Notes under the pieces: generated by a model
What the model was told of the DNA's origin: nothing
Databases searched by the model: none
Seen by the model: only the letters and a program-made list of their open reading frames with translations
Position numbers and translations under genes: made by a program
NCBI GenBank assembly: GCA_013286165.1
Contig: JABDGF010000003.1
Coordinates: forward strand, 3,526-67,525
Direction of reading: 5' to 3'
DNA length: 64,000 nucleotides
DNA from: Acidobacteriota bacterium
Lineage (GTDB): Bacteria > Acidobacteriota > Terriglobia > Acidiferrales > UBA7541
In this document: piece by piece, positions 24,960-31,970 of the stretch
Layout of the letters: each line of letters starts with the position of its first letter
How positions within the stretch are numbered: position 1 is the first letter of the stretch

Positions 24960-25304
24960 ATGTTCAACGGCAAACTGCACGACGAAGAGGACGACGAACT
25001 GCCGCACTTCGAAGAGGAAGAAGAGGAAAGCCTGGAGTCGAACCCTCACGACGAGACGGTGGAAGAGGTGGAAGAGATCGTAATCGAAGAGGGCGGCGAG
25101 GAAGAGGAAGACGAACCGGCTGCGACGGAACGGCGGGCGGCTCCGGCGCCGGCGGCTGCTGCCAAAAAGGCCAAGCCAAAAGCGAAGGCCAAGCCCAAGG
25201 CGAAGGCGAAACCAAAAAAGAAGGCGCCTGCGAAGAAAGCAAAAGCTAAGGCGAAGCCCAAAGCCAAGCCCAAGAAGGCTGCGAAGAAAAAGAAGAAGCG
25301 GTAG
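24960..25304 (+). CDS. Bipolar acidic/Lys-Ala-Pro-rich histone H1-like protein
   Basis: The protein has 114 residues from ATG 24960, preceded by CAGGAGG at 6 bases; the track start 54 codons upstream lacks a site. Residues 1-55 are strongly acidic (HFEEEEEESLES, EEGGEEEEDEP). Residues 60-114 are strongly basic with irregular AKAKPKAKP units and end KKAAKKKKKR. The basic half is like the C-terminal tail of histone H1 and bacterial Hc1/AlgP-type DNA-binding proteins. The acidic half is not usual for these. It probably binds DNA or RNA, with the acidic arm tuning or masking the tail (inference). A strong terminator follows, so it is probably a single-gene transcript. Confidence 0.75.
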   Translation: MFNGKLHDEEDDELPHFEEEEEESLESNPHDETVEEVEEIVIEEGGEEEEDEPAATERRAAPAPAAAAKKAKPKAKAKPKAKAKPKKKAPAKKAKAKAKPKAKPKKAAKKKKKR

Positions 25305-25353
25305 TTTTCGTAGCGCTTCGCTCGACGCAGAAAAAACTGAATCGAAGAATTGT

Positions 25354-25395
25354 CCGCCGCGTGGTCCGAAAGGACTCCGCGGCGGTTTTGTTTTT
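25354..25395 (+). terminator. Rho-independent terminator of the histone-like gene
   Basis: CCGCCGCG..GGTCC and GGACT.CCGCGGCGG form a 14-base stem with a GAAA tetraloop, followed by TTTTGTTTTT. It lies 50 bases after the stop codon. Confidence 0.9.
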
Positions 25396-25601
25396 GGTGG
25401 CAGGCGAAAGGCAGAAGCAAAACACTTCACGGAGAAAACCGAGAACGGCGGAGTTCACGGAGTCGGAGTGCTAGTCGGGCGGCCGACTGTGACGGGGTGA
25501 AACGAGCGGCCCTCTGCGCGAGGCTCGTGCTGTTGACGAACCGCGTACGTCCAGCATCGCAAAATATTTTGTTGCTGCCCGGCGCGAGGGGCGGAGTTAG
25601 T

Positions 25602-26414
25602 ATGCGTTTCAGAATGGTGCTGGCCGTGGAGCAGGTGAAGAGGATGCGGGGCGGCGCGCAGGCGCAGTTGATGCGATGCTCGAACGGTGGCTATTACGTC
25701 GTCAAGTTTCAGAATAACCCGCAGGGGCGGAGGATCCTGGCGAACGAATTGCTGGCTACGAGGCTGGCGAGGCGGATGGGATTGCCGTCGCCGGAACCGG
25801 AAGTGATCGAGGTGCGGGAAGAATTGATTTCGCACACCGACGAGCTGGTGATTCAGCTGGGGCGCGGGCGCGCGCTCTGTTCCGCAGGGAAACAATTCGG
25901 GTCCAGATATCCGGGCGAGCCGGCGAAGACCGTGGTGTACGACTTCCTTCCGGACGAACAACTGCGCGAAGTGACGAACCTCGGCGATTTCCTCGGCGTG
26001 CTGGTGTTCGACAAGTGGACCTGCAATACGAACGGCCGGCAGGCGATTTTTCATCGCGACCGCGAGGGCGACGGCGAGAGATACCGCGCTCAGATGATCG
26101 ATCACGGATTTTGTTTCAATGCGTGCGAGTGGAATTTCCCGGATGCGCCACTGCGCGGATTGTATGCGCGGCACGGAGTTTACGAGCAGGTGCGCGGAGC
26201 GGACGCGTTTGAGCCGTGGATCGCGCGCGTCGAACGGATTACCGAGAGCGACCTCGACAAGGATTACAGCGGGATTCCGCCGGAGTGGTTTGAGGGCGAT
26301 TTCGATGCGATCGAGCGGCTGATGGCGCAGCTGGTGCGCCGGAAGAAGCTTGTGCGGGAGCTTGTGATTTCGGCTTGGAAGTCGTCGGCGCAGCCGTTTC
26401 GCAATTGGCGGTAG
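25602..26414 (+). CDS. HipA-like kinase-domain protein (HipA_2 type)
   Basis: The protein has 270 residues from ATG 25602, with GGAG 6 bases upstream; the upstream part of the track ORF overlaps the terminator. The N-terminus resembles a small kinase lobe (AQLMRCSNGGYYVVKFQNNP, where Lys could bind ATP). The catalytic-lobe part reads LVFDKWTCNTNGRQAIF with a DxW...N arrangement and then MIDHGFCFN, like the HipA-type D-N-x-D-x-G order. I recognise it as the stand-alone HipA-like family found next to DUF3037 proteins. No HipB-like antitoxin is nearby. The substrate is unknown. Confidence 0.7.
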   Translation: MRFRMVLAVEQVKRMRGGAQAQLMRCSNGGYYVVKFQNNPQGRRILANELLATRLARRMGLPSPEPEVIEVREELISHTDELVIQLGRGRALCSAGKQFGSRYPGEPAKTVVYDFLPDEQLREVTNLGDFLGVLVFDKWTCNTNGRQAIFHRDREGDGERYRAQMIDHGFCFNACEWNFPDAPLRGLYARHGVYEQVRGADAFEPWIARVERITESDLDKDYSGIPPEWFEGDFDAIERLMAQLVRRKKLVRELVISAWKSSAQPFRNWR

Positions 26415-26523
26415 GTGGCTGGGACGCAGCACTCGATGGAAATGAGGCGGGGATTTTGTTGTTCGGGTGATGGCAGATACGCAAGTTTTGCGTGTGTCGA
26501 GAGAGTTTGGGTCGGAGGTTGCG

Positions 26524-27375
26524 ATGAGCGCTGTGAATGGGCCGCCGGGCTCGCTGGAGCTAGATGCGATCGCGCCGGGCGAGCCTAAGGAAACGTTTCG
26601 CTACAGGATTTTGCGGTACGCGCCGAATGTGGAGCGCGATGAGTGGGTGAATATCGGCGTGATGCTGGAGGATACGCGGACCGGGCGGCTCGCGGCGCGC
26701 GTGGTGGAGTCGGATCCCGAATTTGCGCGTGTGATGCGGATCCATCCGGATCTCGATCGGGATTTGCTGCGCGCGCTTCCGGTGGAATTGAACGAGCGGC
26801 TGCGCGGAACGCCGGATGAGGTGCGGGTGTATCTCGACAAGCTCGACCAGTCGCTTTCGAACGCGGTGCAGATGAGTGCGCGGCGCGGGCTACTGGGCGA
26901 CAACTTCGACGCGGAGATGGACCGCCTCTATCGCGTGCACGTGTCGCCGCCATCGAAGCGCGCGGGAGGCGTGGTGCAGTCTGTGCACGATTTCATCCGT
27001 GAAAAGTTGAGCGATGTATTCCGGCGGCGGCGGATTCTGGGGCGGATGGAGACGCGGGTGCGCGTCGATGGCTTTACGCATCATGGGGATCCGTTCCGGC
27101 TGGATTTTGGATACCAGAATGGAGTGCGCGGGTTTGTGCACGGAGTGTCGCTGAAGCGCGATGCGGCGCAGGCGAAAGTGCTGGCTTACACGGCGGCGCG
27201 AATTCGGGCGCGGGACCCGAGCGTCGAGATTGCGGCGATTACGGAAATTGCGGCGGAGCCCGGGAATACCAGGCACGAATTCATTACGGAGATTCTCGGG
27301 GAGCAGAACGTGAGGATCGTGCCGATGTCGCAGGTGGAGGGGTTTGCGGAGGAGTTGAGGTTGCGGCTGAATTAG
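26524..27375 (+). CDS. DUF3037 family protein, partner of the HipA-like gene
   Basis: The protein has 283 residues from ATG 26524 (MSAVNGPPG), with GGAGG 5 bases upstream; the track GTG start is 19 codons earlier and lacks one. The N-terminal FRYRILRYAPNVERDEWVNI leading into GVMLED is the DUF3037 hallmark. The rest is mixed helix/strand with an Arg-rich middle (DVFRRRRILGRMETRVRVDG). No catalytic motif is evident. It is 109 bases after the HipA-like gene on the same strand, an arrangement I recall as conserved for these two families. A joint function is likely but unknown. Confidence 0.75.
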   Translation: MSAVNGPPGSLELDAIAPGEPKETFRYRILRYAPNVERDEWVNIGVMLEDTRTGRLAARVVESDPEFARVMRIHPDLDRDLLRALPVELNERLRGTPDEVRVYLDKLDQSLSNAVQMSARRGLLGDNFDAEMDRLYRVHVSPPSKRAGGVVQSVHDFIREKLSDVFRRRRILGRMETRVRVDGFTHHGDPFRLDFGYQNGVRGFVHGVSLKRDAAQAKVLAYTAARIRARDPSVEIAAITEIAAEPGNTRHEFITEILGEQNVRIVPMSQVEGFAEELRLRLN

Positions 27376-27429
27376 TTTTTTTCATCGGCGAAGCTTGCGT
27401 GTTTTCAAGTACTCGAACAATTCAAAGGT

Positions 27430-27455
27430 ACACAGGCAACAGCGGCCTGTGCCAC
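27430..27455. repeat. REP-like hairpin, family A
   Basis: ACACAGGCAACAGCGGCCTG followed by TGCCAC. This is one of three family A-type units in this 250-base gene-free gap. Confidence 0.65.
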
Positions 27456-27550
27456 TTGCGTTCTCTACGATTGTGATCGTGCCAAGCGTGGGAGGATCGC
27501 CAGAATTTTAGGTGGCTGAACGGGCGACCCACTGAGTGTGGGGCGCGACG

Positions 27551-27620
27551 CACAGACTGACAGTCTATGTTACAGCTCGCTGCGCTCGCCCAAGGCACAC
27601 AGGCAAGATTGCCTATGCTC
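27551..27620. repeat. Two tandem family A hairpins
   Basis: CACAGACTGACAGTCTATGT (27551-27570) is a diverged unit. CACACAGGCAAGATTGCCTA (27596-27615) matches the copy at 701. Between them, AGCTCGCTGCGCTCGCC is itself a small dyad. Confidence 0.55.
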
Positions 27621-27625
27621 CTTGC

Positions 27626-28846
27626 TTAAACTTTGTTGAGGTGGCGCATTTCTGGGTCGGGCGTGCGCGTTGCGTTTGCGGCAGCCCAGCGCGGCGACGT
27701 TCGTTTCCCAAGTAAAACCTCTGCTCCCCAACAACCAAAGTAGGACGACAGAGCAACGCCGTGGCCGGCGAAGGCGCCGATCACCAGGCCATTGCGATGC
27801 TTTGCGTTCGAGTGCGGGTGCCAGCCGAAGACGGGTTTCCAGGTGTCGCGGAATAAAATCGGGCCGCCCCAGTGGCGGACGAGTTTTACTTTCGCCAGCG
27901 CCGGGTGAAGGGCGCGGACGCGCTGGTCGAGACGCGCGAAAATCTGTGTAGCCTCGGATTTCGCGATATCGACGGTTTCGAGAGCGCCCACATCGCTTGA
28001 CGTCACAAGTCCGGCGCCGAAAACGATCGAGCGGTCTTTGCGGACGCGGCCCCAGAGATACGGGAAGTCGGTGGTGTAAAAAGGCGTTCGCGACGCAAGG
28101 CCGATCGCGCGCAAGACGGATTCGGAAACCGGCTCGGTGAGAAGCGCGAGCGTGAGGCGCGCGTGCGTGCCGTGCGTCAGGCCCGAGACGCGGAGCGACA
28201 GCGCGTTTGTGGCGAACAGAACTTTTTCCGCCGTCAGCTTGTGCGTGGGGCGGCTTCCGTTCTTCGCGGCTCGCGTTGCCGCGCCGGTTCGTTCGATTGT
28301 GAGGACCGGCTCACGATGCCATGCGACGTGCGTGACGCGGTGATGCTCGTGGATTTTTGCGCCCAGGCGCTGGGCTGAGCGGCCGAGGCCGGCGACGAGT
28401 TTTCCCGGATCGACGGTGCCGCCGGGAACGTGCTTCATGACGCGGAGCGTTCCGGAATCGTTCCAGGCGATGGGTGAATCGTTGCGGCCGTCTTTGCGCG
28501 CGATTTCCCAGGCGCCGTGGAGGTCGAGATCGCACTGCACGTCGAGCGTGTGGAGAATTTTTTGAAAGCCGGAGAGAACGTCGCCCAGGCCGGGCATGTC
28601 GCCTGCCGCGGTTTCGGCCAGCGCCATGCCGCCGGTGCGGCCGCTCGCGCCTTCGCCCACTTTGAAAGCTTCGAAGACGGCTACGGATTTTTCGGGGGCG
28701 AGGCGTTTGAGCCACGCTGCGGCGGCGAGACCAGTGAAACCACCGCCGACTATAGCGAAATCGACGGACGCGGGAAGCGCGCTCGGGCGAGGTTTGAAGC
28801 GGATGGGCCAGGGCGGGGTGCCCCAGTGGTGTTGGGTGCTTGGCAT
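27626..28846 (-). CDS. FAD-dependent oxidoreductase, DAO family (gamma-glutamylputrescine oxidase-like)
   Basis: The 406-residue protein has the FAD-binding motif FAIVGGGFTGLAAAAWL near residue 30. The adjoining GEGASGRTGGMA matches the G-A-S-G-R-N/T-G-G block of the PuuB/glycine-oxidase group. The C-terminus has the second FAD-contact region GLVIGAFAGHGVALSSYFG. It likely oxidises an amine or imino acid with release of hydrogen peroxide; the substrate is not clear. An interior stretch around residues 185-210 is Arg/Lys-rich. No neighbour points to a pathway. Confidence 0.85.
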   Translation of the reverse strand: MPSTQHHWGTPPWPIRFKPRPSALPASVDFAIVGGGFTGLAAAAWLKRLAPEKSVAVFEAFKVGEGASGRTGGMALAETAAGDMPGLGDVLSGFQKILHTLDVQCDLDLHGAWEIARKDGRNDSPIAWNDSGTLRVMKHVPGGTVDPGKLVAGLGRSAQRLGAKIHEHHRVTHVAWHREPVLTIERTGAATRAAKNGSRPTHKLTAEKVLFATNALSLRVSGLTHGTHARLTLALLTEPVSESVLRAIGLASRTPFYTTDFPYLWGRVRKDRSIVFGAGLVTSSDVGALETVDIAKSEATQIFARLDQRVRALHPALAKVKLVRHWGGPILFRDTWKPVFGWHPHSNAKHRNGLVIGAFAGHGVALSSYFGCWGAEVLLGKRTSPRWAAANATRTPDPEMRHLNKV

Positions 28847-28882
28847 GGAGACACTCTTATTTTACAGACAAAGGCTGAGGCG

Positions 28883-28926
28883 GGGAGGGGTCCTTCGGCC
28901 GCTAAAGCGGCCTGAGGATGACGCGG
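28883..28926. repeat. REP-like hairpin, family B
   Basis: GGGGTCCTTCGGCCGCTAAA continues to GCGGCCTGAGGATGACGCGG. The stem is CGGCCGC/GCGGCC. Confidence 0.65.
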
Positions 28927-29123
28927 CTGAGGGCGAGGCGCGCTGAACACGAAAGGCAGCGATGGCGACGGTGAGGATAAGCTCGCCGGCGTGAAGTGAG
29001 TCGAGCCGGAGCTTTGCTGGAGTTGTGGCATTCGGCAGGGCGGTGGTCCCCGCCTCGCGGGGAGCCACCGCACTCCGGGAAAACCGTTTAGGCCGAGGCT
29101 CTCGAGCGAATTGTCTCGAGAGA

Positions 29124-30500
29124 TTAGAGGATGCTCTCGCTCCAGTTTTCGAGCGTGTGCTTGAGCTTGGCCATGAACTGGTGGGCTACGGCGCCGTCCA
29201 CGACGCGATGGTCGTAGGAAAGCGTGAGGTACACCATCGAGCGGATGGCGATCGCGTCGTCCACGACGACCGGGCGCTTTTCGATCGTGCCGAGGCCGAG
29301 GATCGCGACGTTGGGCTGGTTGATCACCGGCAGGCCGAACAGGCCGCCGAAAACGCCGGGGTTGGTGATCGCGAAGGTGCCTTCGGCGACTTCCTCGGGC
29401 TTGAGCTTCTTGGCGCGAGCGCGTTCGGCGAGGTCGTTCATGGTGCGCGCGATACCGAGGAAATTCTTTTCTTCGGCGTTCTTGATCACCGGGACGATCA
29501 AGCCCCAGTCGAGAGCGACGGCGATGCCGATGTTGCATTCCTTGTGAAGAACGATGTTCGTGCCATCGACCGATGCATTGACCGTGGGGAACGCGCGGAG
29601 CGATTCGACGGCGGCGCGGACGAAGAACGGCATGAAGGTGAGCTTGGTGCCGGCCTGCTCTTCGAACTTGTTCTTCATCTTCGCGCGCAGGGTGGCGATG
29701 CCGGTGACGTCGGCTTCATCCACCGAGTACACATGCGGCGAAACGTGCTTGGAGAGCACCATGTGCTCGGCGATGCGCTGGCGCATCACGGACATGGGCT
29801 GCACTTCGTAATTGCCGAAGTACATTTTTTCGCGCGGCACGGCGTTTTCGAGAATGCTGCCGCCGGCGTGGGATCCCGCGGACGGAGGCGGCGGTGGCGG
29901 AGGAGCCGACGGGCGCTGAGGGGGAGCGGACGGCGCAGCTTGTTGCGGAGCGCTGGCAGAACCTGAAGGGCCACCTTCGACGGCGGCGAGAATGTCGGAC
30001 TTCGAAACGCGGCCGCCTGCGCCGGTGCCGGGCACCTGCGCGACATCGATATTATTTTCGCGGGCAATCTTGCGCACGAGCGGTGAGCTGCGGACTTTGT
30101 CGCCCGAAGCCGTGACCGGCGCGGCAGGAGCGGGCGCTGGTGCAGCTTTCTGTGCCGGAGGCGGCGGTGCGGCGGCCGCGGGCCTCGCGGGAGTGGGCGG
30201 CGGCGCAGCAGCGGGTTTCGCGGCTTCTTGCTTCGCAGGCGCAGGAGCAGCGCCAGCCGAACCGGCTACGTCGATCACCGCGACGACGGTCTGAATGGGA
30301 ACCGTCTGGCCCTCGTTGACTTTAATTTCTTTCAAGACGCCGGCGGACGGCGACGGAATTTCCGCATCGACTTTGTCGGTGGAAATTTCAAACAGCGGCT
30401 CGTCGCGCTCGATCTTGTCGCCGGGCTTTTTGAGCCACTTGGTGATGGTGCCTTCGAAAATGCTCTCGCCCATCTGGGGCATGATGACGTCGGTTGCCAT
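29124..30500 (-). CDS. pdhC: 2-oxoacid dehydrogenase E2, dihydrolipoamide acyltransferase
   Basis: The 458-residue protein opens with one lipoyl domain whose modified lysine is in FEISTDKVDAEIPSP. A long Ala/Pro linker follows. The peripheral subunit-binding domain is near residue 140-180 (RSSPLVRKIARENNIDVAQV, then GTGAGGRVSKSDIL). The catalytic acyltransferase domain ends with LSYDHRVVDGAVAHQFM, where His and Asp are the active-site pair. It moves the acyl group from lipoamide to CoA and forms the complex core. Whether the complex uses pyruvate or branched-chain oxoacids cannot be settled from the sequence. It ends the operon, 180 bases behind orf83. Confidence 0.93.
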   Translation of the reverse strand: MATDVIMPQMGESIFEGTITKWLKKPGDKIERDEPLFEISTDKVDAEIPSPSAGVLKEIKVNEGQTVPIQTVVAVIDVAGSAGAAPAPAKQEAAKPAAAPPPTPARPAAAAPPPPAQKAAPAPAPAAPVTASGDKVRSSPLVRKIARENNIDVAQVPGTGAGGRVSKSDILAAVEGGPSGSASAPQQAAPSAPPQRPSAPPPPPPPSAGSHAGGSILENAVPREKMYFGNYEVQPMSVMRQRIAEHMVLSKHVSPHVYSVDEADVTGIATLRAKMKNKFEEQAGTKLTFMPFFVRAAVESLRAFPTVNASVDGTNIVLHKECNIGIAVALDWGLIVPVIKNAEEKNFLGIARTMNDLAERARAKKLKPEEVAEGTFAITNPGVFGGLFGLPVINQPNVAILGLGTIEKRPVVVDDAIAIRSMVYLTLSYDHRVVDGAVAHQFMAKLKHTLENWSESIL

Positions 30501-30612
30501 GGCAGTTCTGCTCCTCTTTGTTCAACAAATCAAAAGGCGGCTCAACAAATCGAAAAGCGTTTAACGCAATCGGAAACAATCGCGCGGCAGCATCGCCGCG
30601 CGGACAAAACCT

Positions 30613-30652
30613 GAGAGAGATCCTTCGGCCGTGCACGGCCTCAGGATGACGG
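30613..30652. repeat. REP-like hairpin, family B, inside the oxoacid dehydrogenase operon
   Basis: GAGAGATCCTTCGGCCGTGC continues ACGGCCTCAGGATGACGG. It lies in the 180-base gap between E2 and the small orf, where an RNA hairpin could shape transcript stability. Confidence 0.65.
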
Positions 30653-30680
30653 CCCGGTAACGACGTGGCCGCCTAAAAAA

Positions 30681-30932
30681 CTACGCAGCGCTGAGGCACT
30701 CTTCGTGCCAGACGCCGGGAATCCCATCGAGCGTGTAAATCTCGTCGCCGCCGGTGAAGAATTCGACCTTCTTCACGTTGGCCGTGCGGCCGGCAAACTC
30801 GAGCTGCTCGGGCTCGAGTTCGTTGTGGTACTGGCCGGCTTCGAGGAAGTCCTCGAGAAACGGACGATCGGCGATCTTCACGCTCGTCCCGGCCGGAAAC
30901 TCTGCATTGTTGACGCCTTTGGTCTTTCCCAT
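30681..30932 (-). CDS. Uncharacterised 83-residue protein within the oxoacid dehydrogenase operon
   Basis: The frame starts at ATG 30932 (MGKTKGVNNAEF) with GGGGGAA directly upstream; the track ORF overruns into E1beta. The protein is acidic and soluble. It reads from a short start into FLEDFLEAGQYHNELEPEQL and ends DGIPGVWHEECLSAA. No domain is recognised. It starts 22 bases after the E1beta stop, so it is translated from the same transcript. Its place between E1beta and E2 suggests a complex-related role (inference). Confidence 0.7.
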   Translation of the reverse strand: MGKTKGVNNAEFPAGTSVKIADRPFLEDFLEAGQYHNELEPEQLEFAGRTANVKKVEFFTGGDEIYTLDGIPGVWHEECLSAA

Positions 30933-30954
30933 GTTCCCCCGTGCGCTGCCCGCT

Positions 30955-31968
30955 TTAGTATTTTGCCAGTTCGCGCGCGGCCGCGACGACCTTTTCAGTG
31001 TTTGGCATGAAGTATTCTTCGAGCGTCGGCGAATAAGGCACGGGCGTATCGATCGCGGTGACTCGAGCGATCGGCCCATCGAGATCCTCAAACGCCCCTT
31101 CACAAACGATAGCGGCAATTTCGCCGGCAATGCCGCCGGTCTTCGTGTCTTCGTGAACGACAAGAAGCTTGTTGGTCTTCTTTACCGACGTGATGATCGC
31201 GTCGCGATCGAGAGGAAGCAGAGTGCGGAGGTCGATGACTTCCACATCGATTCCCTCTTTGGCGAGCTGTTCGGCGGCTTCCATCGATGTGTGTACCATC
31301 GCGGCATAGCTCAGGATGGTGAGGTCGCGCCCTTCGCGCCGGATGGCCGCCTTGCCGATGGGCACCAGGTGATCGCCCGCGGGCATTTCTTCCTTGATGC
31401 GGCGGTACAGATATTTGTGCTCGAAGAAAAGGACCGGGTTGTTGTCGCGAATCGCGGACTTCAGCAGGCCCTTGGCGTCCGCCGGAGTGGAAGGATAAAT
31501 CACCTTCAGGCCGGGCGTATGAACGAAATACATTTCCGGGTTCGCGGAGTGAAACGGACCACCGTGAACGCCACCACCGGACGGCCCGCGGACGACGATC
31601 GGCACAGGCGCGCCCCAGAGGTAGTGCGATTTCGCGACGAAGTTCGTGATCTGGTTGAAGCAGCAGGCGATGAAATCGATGAACTGCATTTCGGCCACGG
31701 GACGCAGGCCGAGAAAGCTCATGCCGCAGGCCGCGCCGATGATGGCGGTTTCAGCGATGGGGGTTTCGATGACGCGTTCGCGCCCGAATTTTGCGAGCAG
31801 GCCGTCGGTGACTTTGAAGGCGCCGCCGTAGGCGCCGATGTCTTCCCCGATGGCGACGACGGCGGGATCGCGCTGCATTTCCTCCATCATGGCCTGGCGG
31901 ATCGCCTCGACCATGGTAACGCCGGTTTGCGCGGGTGCTGCGGTTGGAGTCGCAAAGTGACTAGCCAT
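30955..31968 (-). CDS. pdhB: 2-oxoacid dehydrogenase E1 component, beta subunit
   Basis: The 337-residue protein has the normal length of an E1beta. It begins with MVEAIRQAMMEEMQRDPAVV and has GEDIGAYGGAFKVTDGL, the conserved glutamate region that assists thiamine diphosphate. GPSGGGVHGGPFHSANPEMYF and VIDLRTLLPLDRDAI are family blocks. Together with E1alpha it decarboxylates the oxoacid and acylates E2 lipoate. Its start lies 2 bases behind the E1alpha stop, so translation is likely coupled. Confidence 0.94.
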   Translation of the reverse strand: MASHFATPTAAPAQTGVTMVEAIRQAMMEEMQRDPAVVAIGEDIGAYGGAFKVTDGLLAKFGRERVIETPIAETAIIGAACGMSFLGLRPVAEMQFIDFIACCFNQITNFVAKSHYLWGAPVPIVVRGPSGGGVHGGPFHSANPEMYFVHTPGLKVIYPSTPADAKGLLKSAIRDNNPVLFFEHKYLYRRIKEEMPAGDHLVPIGKAAIRREGRDLTILSYAAMVHTSMEAAEQLAKEGIDVEVIDLRTLLPLDRDAIITSVKKTNKLLVVHEDTKTGGIAGEIAAIVCEGAFEDLDGPIARVTAIDTPVPYSPTLEEYFMPNTEKVVAAARELAKY

Positions 31969-31970
31969 CT

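Noticed and set aside
24960-25304. Lys/Ala/Pro repeats as a DNA tandem repeat or CRISPR-like array
   Set aside because: The periodicity comes from coding low complexity; unit lengths vary and there are no spacers. No CRISPR array was seen anywhere in the window.
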